Shown here one piece after another: positions 26,106 to 34,867 of a DNA stretch of 64,000 nt. Source of the stretch: Sphaerisporangium album (GTDB taxonomy: Bacteria > Actinomycetota > Actinomycetes > Streptosporangiales > Streptosporangiaceae); the NCBI RefSeq assembly GCF_003323745.1, contig NZ_QOIL01000024.1, positions 85,661 through 149,660 of the forward strand, written 5' to 3'. The notes beneath the pieces were generated by a model. That model searched no databases. It was not told the origin of the DNA and saw only the letters and a program-made list of their open reading frames with translations. The number at the start of each line of letters is the position of its first letter. Position 1 is the stretch's first letter. The translations under genes were made by a program, and so were the position numbers.

Positions 26106-27725
26106 GTGACGGCCCTTCTCGATCAGCTCCGGGCGGCTCCCCGCACAGTCCTCGGCCGCCTCCCCCTCATGGGAGGCGGAGGCGACGACGACGAGGCGCG
26201 CCGTCCGCTGCCCGTCTCCGGGATGCTCGTCGCGGCCTGGACGCTCGGCGTCGGCCTGGCCGTGCTCACGACGCTCACCCTCATCGGGTGGATCGCCGCC
26301 CCGCGCGGCGCCTTCGGGCAGGGGCTCCCGGGAGTGTTCCGCGCGGCCTGCCAGGTCTGGCTCGCCGCCCACCACGCGGGCTTCGCCATTCCCAGCGGGC
26401 GGGTCGGCCTGCTGCCGCTCGGGCTCATGGTCCTGCCGGCCACCCTGCTCTACCGCGCCGCCATCTGGATGGCCCGCGACGCCGACCTGCGGCTCAGGCT
26501 GCCGGCCCGCCTGCCCAAGGGCAGTCCCAAGGACCTGGCGAACGCCCGCCGCCGCGCCCAGCTCGTCCTGATCGCCCAGGCGGGCATCTCCCTCGCGGCC
26601 CCGTACGCGCTGCTGGCGGGCGTGATCGCGCTCGTGGCACGCAACAACGTGACGCAGCCGTTCGTCGGCGAGGCGCTGCTCAGCCACTTCCTGCTGGCCT
26701 TCGTGGCCGGCTCGGTGGCGACCGCGCGCACCATCGGGCCATGGCGCTCGATGCTTCGGCTGCTTCCCGAGCGCGCGCGGTCGGTCGTGCTCGGCACGGC
26801 CGTCGCCCTCTCGACGCTGCTCGCCGCCGGGCTCGTGCTGGTGCTGACGGCGGTCGTCATGAACTTCGGCGAGATCCACCGGCTGTCCGGGGTGCTGGCG
26901 CCGGGGTTCGTCGGCGGGCTGCTCCTGCTGCTCGTCGAGGTGCTCTACCTGTTCAACTTCGTCGTCTGGGGCATGGCCTACCTCAGCGGCCCCGGCTTCG
27001 CCCTCGGCACGGGCACCCTCGTCGCGCCCACCGGCGTCCAGCTCGGCGGCGTCCCGGCCCTGCCCATCCTCGGCGCGCTCCCCGACTCCGGGGTCACGTC
27101 CCCCTGGATCATGAGCGTGCTGGCGGTGCCCTTCATCGCGGGCGCGGTCGCGGGGGTGGTGGTGGCGCGCGTCGCCCCGACCCCGCAACTGGAGTCCGCC
27201 CCCCTGTGGGGGTTCGTCTGCGGCCTCGCCACGGGGCTGTCGGCGGGGCTGCTCGCGGCCCTGGCCGGCGGCCCGCTCGGCGGCGCGCGCCTGTCGGAGG
27301 TGGGCCCGTCCGCCTGGGAGGTCGCGCTCTCGGTCGCGCTGGAGGTCGGCGTGGCGGCCGGCATCTCCGCGGGGCTGACCAACTGGTGGCTGATGTACCA
27401 CGCGGCCCGCGCCGAACCCACGCCCGTGCGCCGGGCGGGGGAGGCCATCGCCAAGGTCGCGAGCGTGGCGAGCAGGGCCAGGCTCGCCGCTCCGCCGGCC
27501 CCCGAGCCGTCCGGTCACTGGATGGACGCCACCGAGTGCGACACCGGCCCCATCCCGGTGATCCGCGCCGACTGGACCGACGAGCACGCCTCGGCCGCCG
27601 CGGAACCGTCCACCCCCGCCCGTGCGAAGACCCGGCCCCCACGCCGCGACATCGTGGACGAGTCCGACGACCGCGGCGGCCACGTCATCTACGTCGACCC
27701 CTACGCCTGGGACCGCGACCGCTGA
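26106..27725 (+). CDS. DUF6350 polytopic membrane protein (PerM-like)
   Basis: About 539 residues with eight to nine hydrophobic helices between about 40 and 430, then a hydrophilic acidic C-terminal tail ending in HVIYVDPYAWDRDR. It lies between sucD and purN, exactly where M. tuberculosis has perM (Rv0955) in the order sucC-sucD-..-perM-purN-purH; PerM is reported to stabilise the divisome component FtsB under acid/magnesium stress. Function here is inferred from synteny and membrane topology. GTG at 26106 (MTALLDQL) is chosen as start; 5' extensions of the frame run into the intergenic region and lack features. The tail is far less conserved-looking than the membrane part. Confidence 0.83.
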   Translation: MTALLDQLRAAPRTVLGRLPLMGGGGDDDEARRPLPVSGMLVAAWTLGVGLAVLTTLTLIGWIAAPRGAFGQGLPGVFRAACQVWLAAHHAGFAIPSGRVGLLPLGLMVLPATLLYRAAIWMARDADLRLRLPARLPKGSPKDLANARRRAQLVLIAQAGISLAAPYALLAGVIALVARNNVTQPFVGEALLSHFLLAFVAGSVATARTIGPWRSMLRLLPERARSVVLGTAVALSTLLAAGLVLVLTAVVMNFGEIHRLSGVLAPGFVGGLLLLLVEVLYLFNFVVWGMAYLSGPGFALGTGTLVAPTGVQLGGVPALPILGALPDSGVTSPWIMSVLAVPFIAGAVAGVVVARVAPTPQLESAPLWGFVCGLATGLSAGLLAALAGGPLGGARLSEVGPSAWEVALSVALEVGVAAGISAGLTNWWLMYHAARAEPTPVRRAGEAIAKVASVASRARLAAPPAPEPSGHWMDATECDTGPIPVIRADWTDEHASAAAEPSTPARAKTRPPRRDIVDESDDRGGHVIYVDPYAWDRDR

Positions 27726-27796
27726 CCCCCGCGCCCGCGCGGACGGGGCGGCGGTGAGCACCCGGCCTCGGCGAACGACCTTCCCAGGCGAACCAC

Positions 27797-27817
27797 AGGC
27801 CGGCTGAGAACCGGCCT
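27797..27817. terminator. Hairpin between the convergent DUF6350 and UBP zinc-finger genes
   Basis: AGGCCGG-ctgagaa-CCGGCCT, a perfect 7-bp stem with 7-nt loop, touching the stop codon of the UBP gene. Confidence 0.55.
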
Positions 27818-28112
27818 ACACGTGCGCGCGGGCGCCCTTGCCGCTGGGAGAGGGCTCGAACAGGACCTGGTCGGCGAAGCACCAGGCCCAGTCCTCGCCG
27901 GGCTCGAACGACTCGGCGATGGGATGTCCGACGGTGCCGGCGTGACGGGACGCGTGCCGGTTCGGCGAGGAGTCGCAGCAGCCGACGTGCCCGCAGGTCA
28001 GGCACGTCCGCAGGTGCACCCAGCGCCCTCCGGTGGCCAGGCAGTCCTCACAGCCGAGCGGGGTGTGCGGTTCGACATCTTGCACGAAGCTGATGTGGGT
28101 GCAGGCGCTCAC
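27816..28112 (-). CDS. UBP-type zinc finger protein
   Basis: 98 residues almost entirely made of a ZnF-UBP domain: CTHISFVQDV, GCEDCLATGGRWVHLRTCLTCGHVGCCDSSPNRHASRHA, then GHPIAESFEPGEDWAWCF. The paired Cys/His residues would bind two to three zinc ions. In eukaryotes this domain reads the free C-terminus of ubiquitin; actinobacterial stand-alone versions have no established role. Start is a GTG with GAGGAGAAGCC directly upstream. It sits on the opposite strand inside the sucCD-purNH block. The 260 bp upstream of it (28113-28371) hold no gene that I can support. Confidence 0.88.
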   Translation of the reverse strand: MSACTHISFVQDVEPHTPLGCEDCLATGGRWVHLRTCLTCGHVGCCDSSPNRHASRHAGTVGHPIAESFEPGEDWAWCFADQVLFEPSPSGKGARAHV

Positions 28113-28371
28113 GGCTTCTCCTCACGATGCATGGGCGTACGGCGATCTGGTCCACGGCCACGCGGTCGTCCGTCGTTCCTTCACCGAGGACGGCACAGGG
28201 CACCGCGACTGTACCGGCTCACCCGCGTCCTGGCGCCCTCAGCGAGAGATCCCGCGCGTACCAGGTCAGGTCCACCCACCCAAGCCGACGACCACCCCGA
28301 TCACCTTCCAATCTAAGACCGAACCGCGAGCTTCGAGGACGCCCGATTCTAAAAATCGAGAAAGGCGAGGC

Positions 28372-28782
28372 TCACGGGGGGAAGGGGAGCTGCAGGCTGC
28401 CCTTGGGCATGAAGGGGAGCCGGCGTTCCATTCCGCGTTGGAGTTCGGTGACGCAGACCTGCTGGCTCGTCGCGGTGCCCGCGCCCTTCATGCATTCGGA
28501 GTAGGTGCTGAGCTCGGTGCTGAAGTACGACTGGAGCCATGTCACCGACGCCGCGAGGATGATCGAGGCCAGCGAGACCAGCGTCCCCAGCAGGGGCATG
28601 ATCACGGAGCCCTTCTTGCGGCTGAGCGCCCGCCAGGCCCGTACGCAGACGACGACGGCGAACACGCCGAGGGCCAGGCCCATCACCGGTATCAGGAACG
28701 TCAGCGCCAGCGCGCCGATGGACAGCAGCAGCGCCCGGCGCCCGATCTCGACACCCGAAGTCTCCGCGGGTGGTGGTAGCAC
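28372..28782 (-). CDS. Small membrane protein, DUF4190-like
   Basis: 136 residues. A short Pro-rich N-terminus, two hydrophobic helices (GRRALLLSIGALALTFLIPVMGLALGVFAVVVCV region and MPLLGTLVSLASIILAASVTWL) separated by a basic loop (ARRALSRKKGS type) and an extracytoplasmic tail with two Cys (SECMKG, QQVCVTEL) that could pair. This arrangement recalls DUF4190-type proteins. The GTG at 28782 has AGAGGAGGTCAG upstream. It is divergent from purN with about 80 bp between starts. M. tuberculosis also has a small membrane protein gene (Rv0954) close to perM and purN, but I cannot claim orthology. Confidence 0.68.
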   Translation of the reverse strand: MLPPPAETSGVEIGRRALLLSIGALALTFLIPVMGLALGVFAVVVCVRAWRALSRKKGSVIMPLLGTLVSLASIILAASVTWLQSYFSTELSTYSECMKGAGTATSQQVCVTELQRGMERRLPFMPKGSLQLPFPP

Positions 28783-28865
28783 CTGACCTCCTCTGCGTTG
28801 GGGAGCGTGGCGGGGCCGATACGCTGACAGCCGTACCGTCAACGTCGCCCCGAAGGAGTGCAGCC

Positions 28866-29537
28866 CTGTCGGCTCGGCTCGTGGTCCTCGTCTCCGGTTC
28901 GGGGACCAACCTACAGGCCATCATGGACGCCGCCGCTGACGAAGCCTACGGCGCCCATGTCGTCGCGGTCGGCGCCGATCGTGACGACATCGAGGGCCTG
29001 GCCCGCGCGCGGCGCGCGAGTATCCCCACTTTCGTGGTGAAAGTGCCCGATTTCCCGACTCGTAAGGCCTGGGACGAGGCCCTGCACGAGCGGATCGCCG
29101 CGTACGGCCCCGATCTCGTCGTCTCCGCCGGGTTCATGAAGATCCTCGGCCCCCGGGTGCTGGAATCGTTCCCCGTCGTCAACACCCACCCCGCCCTGCT
29201 GCCGGCCTTCCCCGGCGCCCACGCGGTCCCGCAGGCCCTGGAGTACGGCGTGCGCGTCACGGGCTGCACGGTGCATCTGGTCGACGCGGGCGTGGACACC
29301 GGCCCGGTCATCGCGCAGGAGCCCGTGGCGGTGGAGGATGGTGACGACGAGAACTCGCTCCACGAGCGGATCAAGGTCGTCGAGCGCCGCCTGCTCGTGG
29401 ACGTCGTGGGCCGCATGGCCCGGCACGGCTGGACGCTGGCCGGCCGTCACGTCCGCCTCGGCCGGTCCGCCGGCGACGGCGGGCGGTGGGAGGGCGCGGA
29501 GGCGCTCGGCGCGGGGCCGGAGGGCCGGGGCGCGTGA
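28866..29537 (+). CDS. purN: Phosphoribosylglycinamide formyltransferase
   Basis: 223 residues; transfers formyl from 10-formyl-THF to GAR in purine synthesis. Seen: N-terminal [16 protein letters not shown] (GAR phosphate loop), [14 protein letters not shown], catalytic Asn/His in [15 protein letters not shown] and the Asp in [14 protein letters not shown]. The natural start of the protein ([12 protein letters not shown]) falls on a CTG codon at 28866, 8 bp after GGAG in GAAGGAGTG; the only downstream alternative, GTG 28881, would remove the first beta-strand. I take CTG as start. The last 30 residues are Gly/Ala-rich. purH follows after 73 bp. Confidence 0.92.
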   Translation: MSARLVVLVSGSGTNLQAIMDAAADEAYGAHVVAVGADRDDIEGLARARRASIPTFVVKVPDFPTRKAWDEALHERIAAYGPDLVVSAGFMKILGPRVLESFPVVNTHPALLPAFPGAHAVPQALEYGVRVTGCTVHLVDAGVDTGPVIAQEPVAVEDGDDENSLHERIKVVERRLLVDVVGRMARHGWTLAGRHVRLGRSAGDGGRWEGAEALGAGPEGRGA

Positions 29538-29610
29538 GAGTCTCCGAGCCAGTCGCAACCTCCGGGCCGTCCGGTGCGCCGGACCACCCGGGCACAGGGA
29601 GGAGCACGAA

Positions 29611-31155
29611 GTGACCCGCATCGCCATCCGGCGCGCGCTGATCACCGTTTACGACAAGTCCGGGCTGGAGGAACTGGCCCGCGCGCTGGACGTCGCCGGC
29701 GTCGAGATCGTGTCCACGGGCGGCACGGCCTCGAAGATCGCCTCCTTCGGCGTGCCGGTGACCCCGGTGGAGTCGCTCACCGGCTTCCCCGAGTGCCTCG
29801 GCGGCCGGGTCAAGACCCTTCACCCGCGCGTGCACGCCGGCCTGCTGGCCGACGGGGCGAACCCCTCCCATGTGAAGCAGCTCGAAGAGCTGGAGATCGA
29901 GCCGTTCCAGCTCGTCGTGGTCAACTTGTACCCCTTCCAGGAGACGGTGGCCTCCGGCGCGTCCGAGGAGGACTGCGTCGAGCAGATCGACATCGGCGGG
30001 CCTGCCATGATCCGCGCGGCGGCCAAGAACCACGGCACGGTCGCGGTGGTCGTCGACCCGCGCGGGTACGGCGACGTCCTGCGGGCCATCGAGGAGGGCG
30101 GGTTCACCGAGCCGCAGCGCCGCCGCCTCGCCGCCCAGGCGTACGCGCACACCGCCGCCTACGACACCGCCGTGGCCTCGTGGTTCGCCAACGTGTACGC
30201 GCCCGAGGAGGGCGGCTGGCCGGCGTTCATGGGCGCCACCTGGACGCGTGGCGCCGTGCTGCGCTACGGCGAGAACCCGCACCAGGGCGCCGCGCTGTAC
30301 GCCGCGTCCGGGGACGGCCTCGCGAGCGCCGAGCAGTTGCACGGCAAGGAGATGTCCTACAACAATTACGTCGACGCCGACGCCGCCTGGCGCGCCGCCT
30401 GGGACTTCTCCGAGCCCGCCGTCGCGATCATCAAGCACGCCAACCCGTGCGGGCTGGCCGTGGGCGCGGACGTCGTCGAGGCGCACCGCAAGGCGCACGC
30501 CTCCGACCCCCTGTCCGCCTACGGCGGCGTGATCGCCGTGAACCGCGAGGTCACCGGCGAGCTGGCCGAGCAGATCGCGCCGATCTTCACCGAGGTCGTC
30601 GTCGCCCCCGGGTTCACCCCCGAGGCGCTCGCGGTGCTGACCACGAAGAAGAACATCCGGCTGCTGCGCTGCCCCGCCGGGCCGTCGAACGCCGCCGAGT
30701 ACCGCCGCATCGACGGCGGGCTGCTGGTCCAGACGGTCGACCGCGTGGACGCCCCCGGCGACGACCCGTCCACGTGGGAGCTGAAGTCGGGGTCCCCGGC
30801 CTCGCCAGAGGTGCTGGCCGATCTCGCGTTCGCCTGGAGGTCGTGCCGGTCGGTGAAGTCGAACGCGATCCTGCTCGCCTCGGACGGCGCGACCGTCGGC
30901 GTCGGCATGGGCCAGGTCAACCGGGTCGACTCCGCGCGCCTCGCCGTGTCGCGCGCGGGCGAGCGGGCCAAGGGTTCCGTGGGCGCCTCGGACGCGTACT
31001 TCCCGTTCGCGGACGGCCTTCAGGTGCTCATCGACGCCGGGGTGAAGGCGGTCGTCGAGCCGGGCGGGTCCATCCGCGACGAGGAGGTCATCGAGGCCGC
31101 GTCCAAGGCGGGCATCACGCTGTACTTCACCGGCACCCGGCACTTCTTCCACTGA
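29611..31155 (+). CDS. purH: Bifunctional AICAR formyltransferase/IMP cyclohydrolase
   Basis: 514 residues; last two steps of IMP synthesis. N-terminal MGS-like IMP cyclohydrolase domain ([40 protein letters not shown]) to about 195 and C-terminal AICAR transformylase domain with [17 protein letters not shown] (catalytic Lys/His), [12 protein letters not shown] and [13 protein letters not shown] start with AGGGAGGAG upstream; longer readings overlap purN and are not needed. purN-purH is a conserved actinobacterial pair. Confidence 0.97.
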   Translation: MTRIAIRRALITVYDKSGLEELARALDVAGVEIVSTGGTASKIASFGVPVTPVESLTGFPECLGGRVKTLHPRVHAGLLADGANPSHVKQLEELEIEPFQLVVVNLYPFQETVASGASEEDCVEQIDIGGPAMIRAAAKNHGTVAVVVDPRGYGDVLRAIEEGGFTEPQRRRLAAQAYAHTAAYDTAVASWFANVYAPEEGGWPAFMGATWTRGAVLRYGENPHQGAALYAASGDGLASAEQLHGKEMSYNNYVDADAAWRAAWDFSEPAVAIIKHANPCGLAVGADVVEAHRKAHASDPLSAYGGVIAVNREVTGELAEQIAPIFTEVVVAPGFTPEALAVLTTKKNIRLLRCPAGPSNAAEYRRIDGGLLVQTVDRVDAPGDDPSTWELKSGSPASPEVLADLAFAWRSCRSVKSNAILLASDGATVGVGMGQVNRVDSARLAVSRAGERAKGSVGASDAYFPFADGLQVLIDAGVKAVVEPGGSIRDEEVIEAASKAGITLYFTGTRHFFH

Positions 31156-31178
31156 TCCACGCGGCTGCGGGCGTCCCC

Positions 31179-31466
31179 CTATTGCCGGGGGTCGTCCGGC
31201 AGCCCGGCGAGACGGTGGACGCGTGGGCGGGGGACACCGAGGGTCTCCCGGGCGGGACCGGCGATCTCGCGGTCGCCGGGCACGCGCAGGGCGAGCTCGG
31301 CGAGCGCGGTCAGGAGCAGATCGGCGGTGGGCCAGTCGCGGCGGCCGTCGTTGCCCATGGTGACGGCGAGTTCCGTGACGTCGGCGGCGTCGTATCCAAG
31401 AGCGACCGCGATGTGCCTGGCAGCGATGAGCAGTTCGCGACCTCGCGGGGGATTCACGGTTTCCAT
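31179..31466 (-). CDS. Hypothetical protein
   Basis: 95 residues, soluble, with no signal peptide or membrane helix. ELLIAARHIAVALGYDAADVTELAVTMG and WPTADLLLTALAELALRV look like amphipathic helices of a small all-alpha domain; I do not recognise the family. ATG at 31466 chosen because the upstream frame is Pro/Gly-rich and unconserved-looking. It lies downstream of tyrA with a 95-bp gap on the same strand and converges with purH. A GTCCCC/GGGGGT dyad near 31170-31195 overlaps its 3' end. Confidence 0.5.
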   Translation of the reverse strand: METVNPPRGRELLIAARHIAVALGYDAADVTELAVTMGNDGRRDWPTADLLLTALAELALRVPGDREIAGPARETLGVPRPRVHRLAGLPDDPRQ

Positions 31467-31561
31467 GCTCCAAGCATCCGAGAACCCCGCGGGCACCGCA
31501 ACGAAGGAAGGCCGTCCCCCTCCGGGAGTGGGTGCGGGGCGCGCCGGGCGCGCCCCGCACC

Positions 31562-32533
31562 TCACGACACGAGATCGGTCACCCGGCCTCCGTGGCGGAG
31601 GGGTTCCTTGGGGGAGGGGATGCAGTCCGTGCCCGCCGCTCCTCTGCAGAGCAGGTCGGTGACCGGCCCGAGATCCTCGCCGGGTTCCCCGAGCCCGCGC
31701 AGCGCCGCCGCGGCGGCGGCGAGGTCGGCGGCGACGTCTTCAAGGAGCCGGGCCACGGGCGGCGCGTTGTCCTGGAGGATTCCGGCCCAGAGGCCGGGAT
31801 CGCCCGCCGCGACCCGGGTCACGTCGCGCAGGCCCGGCCCCGCCAGGTCCAGAGCCGCCGCGGGCGCGTCGAGCAGCCGGGCCGCCACCGCCGAGGCGGC
31901 CAGATGCGGGACATGGGAGACGACCGCGACGTTCTCGTCATGCTCCGTGACGCCGGTCATGACGGGCCTGCCGCCGCACATCCCGATCAGCTGCAGCAGG
32001 GTGGCGACGGCCGCGGGCGCGTTCTCCTCCAGCGGGCAGTACGCCCACGGCCGGCCGAGGAACAGGTCGGGGCTGGCCGCCGCCGGGCCCGAGCGTTCCC
32101 GGCCCGCCATCGGGTGGCCGGGAACGTAGCCGGCGAGATCGCATCTCAGTCGCGTCGCCCGTGCCAGCGGCCCCCGCTTGACGCTGGCGACATCGGTGTA
32201 GACCCGCGCGGCGCCGAGGTCCTGGAGGGACCGCAGCACGCAGCCCACCGCGTCCGGCGGCACCGCCACCACCGCGATGTCGGCCGTCGGGCCGCCCTCG
32301 CCCGGAGGGATCCACGGCCGGCCGGCCCCGAGATCGCGGGCCAGCCGCACGGCCTGCGGATCGCGGTCGGCGAGCCAGACCTCGACCCCCTGCTCGCGCA
32401 GGGCGAGCGCCACCGACGTGCCGATCAGGCCGGTGCCGACGACCAGGGCGCTGTCCAGGCCGTCCACGGGCTCTCCGCCCGGGCGCCCGCCCAGGGCCGG
32501 GCACGGAGGAGCCGCGGCCAGGGGGTTCGTCAT
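31562..32533 (-). CDS. tyrA: Prephenate dehydrogenase
   Basis: 323 residues; NAD(P)-dependent oxidative decarboxylation of prephenate to 4-hydroxyphenylpyruvate. Rossmann fold with ALVVGTGLIGTSVALALREQG at about 30-50, DVASVKRGP, the family signature GHPMAGRERSG and TEHDENVAVVSHVPHLAAS with the catalytic His. No ACT domain at the C-terminus, so feedback control by tyrosine is unlikely through this module. Its ATG overlaps the stop of the SnoaL-methyltransferase gene (ATGA), tying it to the NRPS-like operon rather than to an aromatic amino acid operon. In that setting it would supply the aryl-pyruvate substrate. Confidence 0.9.
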   Translation of the reverse strand: MTNPLAAAPPCPALGGRPGGEPVDGLDSALVVGTGLIGTSVALALREQGVEVWLADRDPQAVRLARDLGAGRPWIPPGEGGPTADIAVVAVPPDAVGCVLRSLQDLGAARVYTDVASVKRGPLARATRLRCDLAGYVPGHPMAGRERSGPAAASPDLFLGRPWAYCPLEENAPAAVATLLQLIGMCGGRPVMTGVTEHDENVAVVSHVPHLAASAVAARLLDAPAAALDLAGPGLRDVTRVAAGDPGLWAGILQDNAPPVARLLEDVAADLAAAAAALRGLGEPGEDLGPVTDLLCRGAAGTDCIPSPKEPLRHGGRVTDLVS

Positions 32534-33933
32534 GGTCGCCGGTCCGGTACGGCTTCGAGGAGGCTGCTCCCGGCAGGGCCGTCCACCACCCGCTCCAGCC
32601 GTAGCCCGGCCGCGGCGAGCAGGGCCGAGTACTCGGCCTCGGTCCGTTCCCGCCCGCCGAGGACGACCAGCATGGTGAAGTCGGTGACCTTGCCCGGATG
32701 CGGCGCGTCCCCTTCGGGGATCACCCGCTCGACCAGCAGCAGCCGCCCGCCGGGCGCCATGGCGTCGCGGCAGTTGCGCAGGATGGCCACGGCCTGCTCG
32801 TCCGGCCAGTCATGGATGATCCACTTCAGCACGTACAGGTCGCCGCCGGACGGGACGGCGGCGAAGAAGTCGCCGCCCTCCACCGCGCACCGGCCGCCGA
32901 GCCCGGCGGCCGCGATCCGCTCCCGGGCGGCGGTGGCGACCTCGGGCTGGTCGAACACCACCCCGGTCGCCTCGGGGACGGCGTCCAGCACGGCGGACAG
33001 CAGCGTCCCGTCGCCGCCGCCGATGTCGACGATCCGGCGGGCGGAGCCGAAGTCGTACGCCGCGACGATCCCGCCGGTCTCCAGCCGGCTGAACTCCGCC
33101 ATCGAGGTGGTGAAGACCGCGCCCAGCTCGGGGTTGCGCCGTAGGTACGCGAAGAGCGGCAGGCCCAGCGTCTTGGGGAACGCCGGCTCTCCGGTGCGCA
33201 GGCTGTGCTCGGCGTCGGAGAACACGCGGCCGAAGAGGCCGCCCATGATCATGACGGACCGGACCGACAGCGGGTGGCCGGAGCGCAGGTGCGCGCCCAG
33301 CTCGGTGAGGGCGAACCGGCCGGGCTCCGGCTCGGTCAGCAGCCCGAACCCGGCCGCCGTGCGCATCAGCCGCAGCAGCGCCCGCGGGTCGGTGGTGGTG
33401 TCCGCCGCCAGGCCGGCGACGTCCCGGGTGCCGTCGCCGATCAGGTCACCGAGCCCGAGCTCGGCGATGAGCTGCACGACGCGGGCCCGGATGTGCCCCT
33501 CGTGCGTCTCCAGCAGCCGGGCGACGGGCGGCTTGTCGCCCTCGACGATCCTGCGCACCAGGGCGGTGTCGTGGATGTCCTCGAAGTGGGTGGCCAGCCC
33601 TGCGGCCAGCCGCCAGGAGTGGACGAACGGCACCATGCCGGAGGCCCCGCTGCGCGCTCCCCGCATGTGGTGGACGCCGAAGACCACGACGCGGTCGCCC
33701 TGCTCGACGAACTCTGCGGGCTCCGGGCGTAGCTCGCTGAAGACGGTCCTGGCCCGGGCCATGAACGCCAGGATCTCCGCGTGGCCCTTCTTGGTGCCGC
33801 CGAGCCCGTGGTCGCTCATCCCCTCGGGGTGGGTCCATTCGATGCCGGGGGCGAACGCCTCCAGCGCGGCCCGGTGGTCGCGGCGGCGGAACGCGGCGTA
33901 GGACGCCTGGATGATCTCAGTGTTGGACGGCAT
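32530..33933 (-). CDS. SnoaL/NTF2-like domain fused to O-methyltransferase
   Basis: 467 residues. Residues 1-128 are a SnoaL-like NTF2 domain ([32 protein letters not shown]-like [10 protein letters not shown], ...VHSWRLAAG); 135-215 a winged-helix dimerisation domain; 265-467 a COMT-type methyltransferase with motif [12 protein letters not shown], and [12 protein letters not shown] containing the catalytic His that deprotonates a phenolic OH in this family. Plant/actinobacterial aromatic O-methyltransferases normally lack the NTF2 part, so this is a fusion. In the cluster it could dehydrate or tautomerise an intermediate and then methylate it; that is inference. Overlaps the SDR gene by 17 bp and tyrA by 4 bp. 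Confidence 0.88.
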   Translation of the reverse strand: MPSNTEIIQASYAAFRRRDHRAALEAFAPGIEWTHPEGMSDHGLGGTKKGHAEILAFMARARTVFSELRPEPAEFVEQGDRVVVFGVHHMRGARSGASGMVPFVHSWRLAAGLATHFEDIHDTALVRRIVEGDKPPVARLLETHEGHIRARVVQLIAELGLGDLIGDGTRDVAGLAADTTTDPRALLRLMRTAAGFGLLTEPEPGRFALTELGAHLRSGHPLSVRSVMIMGGLFGRVFSDAEHSLRTGEPAFPKTLGLPLFAYLRRNPELGAVFTTSMAEFSRLETGGIVAAYDFGSARRIVDIGGGDGTLLSAVLDAVPEATGVVFDQPEVATAARERIAAAGLGGRCAVEGGDFFAAVPSGGDLYVLKWIIHDWPDEQAVAILRNCRDAMAPGGRLLLVERVIPEGDAPHPGKVTDFTMLVVLGGRERTEAEYSALLAAAGLRLERVVDGPAGSSLLEAVPDRRP

Positions 33934-34864
33934 CGCCGGACTCCTTCACCAGGTGGGGGAAGTGCGCCCGCAGGGTCGCGCGAAGCCCTTCGCGCCAGCC
34001 GACCTCGCATCCGCCGATCAGCGACGCGCGCAGCGTGTTGTCGAAGGCGCTGGTCGCCCGGTAGACCTCGCTGGGCGAGAACCGGGGCTCGGCGCCCGTC
34101 AGCTCGGCCATGTACGTCAGCATGTCCTGGATGCCGACGGTGTCGTCACCCGCCCAGTTGACCACGCGCGCCGGCACGGTCGTGGCGTTCCACAGCAGGG
34201 GGACCTGCCGGACGATGTCGTCGGTGTGGATGGGGCTGCACCAGTTCTGCCCCTGGAGCGGCACCTCGACCGGCTCGCCCGCCAGCATCCGCCGGAACAG
34301 CAGGATCGGCATCCCGCCGTGCGCGTGCGGCCCGTAGGCGACGTTCAGCCGGGCGATGATCGTCGGCAGGCCGAGCGTGGCGCCGAAGGCCCGTACCGCG
34401 CCCTCGGCGGCGAGCTTGCCGACCGGGTAGGTCGGCAGCCACGGCATCCGCCCGCCGAGCGGGTCGTCCTCCCGCACCAGGTGCTCCTGCGACCGCGGCG
34501 CGTACACCGCTCCGGAGGAGACGAACAGGAACGCCTCGGCCCTATGGCAGTGCGTCATCAACCGGCCGGCGCTCACGGAGTTGATCTCGACCGAGGCGTC
34601 GAAGTCGGTGCCGTCGCCGCGGTGCGCGGCCGAGTGCATGACGTGGGTGAAGTCGTCGGGAAGGCCGTCCAGGCCCTCCTTGGTGAGCTCGGCCATGTCC
34701 CACCGCCAGGTGCGGATGCCGAGATCGCGCAGCTCGCGCTCGGCGCCGGAGTCGCCGAACCGGCCGAGGCACCACACCTCGTTGTCCTTGGCGAGGGCCT
34801 CGGCCACCGGGCGGGCCACCTGCCCGGTGGCGCCGGTGATGAGGATCTTCTTGCCCGCGATCAT
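33917..34864 (-). CDS. NAD-dependent epimerase/dehydratase (extended SDR)
   Basis: 315 residues. N-terminal Rossmann [15 protein letters not shown] (GxxGxxG at about 11-17), acidic segment for NAD binding, [11 protein letters not shown], catalytic Ser in [10 protein letters not shown] and YxxxK in YPVGK; then RLNVAYGP, as in extended SDRs acting as epimerases, reductases or dehydratases. The substrate is not a nucleotide sugar by any visible evidence; no glycosyltransferase is in the cluster. Located 3 bp after the NRPS-like gene and overlapping the SnoaL-methyltransferase gene, it most likely reduces a quinone or keto intermediate made by the NRPS-like enzyme. Confidence 0.88.
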   Translation of the reverse strand: MIAGKKILITGATGQVARPVAEALAKDNEVWCLGRFGDSGAERELRDLGIRTWRWDMAELTKEGLDGLPDDFTHVMHSAAHRGDGTDFDASVEINSVSAGRLMTHCHRAEAFLFVSSGAVYAPRSQEHLVREDDPLGGRMPWLPTYPVGKLAAEGAVRAFGATLGLPTIIARLNVAYGPHAHGGMPILLFRRMLAGEPVEVPLQGQNWCSPIHTDDIVRQVPLLWNATTVPARVVNWAGDDTVGIQDMLTYMAELTGAEPRFSPSEVYRATSAFDNTLRASLIGGCEVGWREGLRATLRAHFPHLVKESGDAVQH

Positions 34865-34867
34865 GTG

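Noticed and set aside
29371..32129. Long open frames on both strands across purH and tyrA (729 and 851 codons)
   Set aside because: They overlap purH completely and show no domain; coding shadows.
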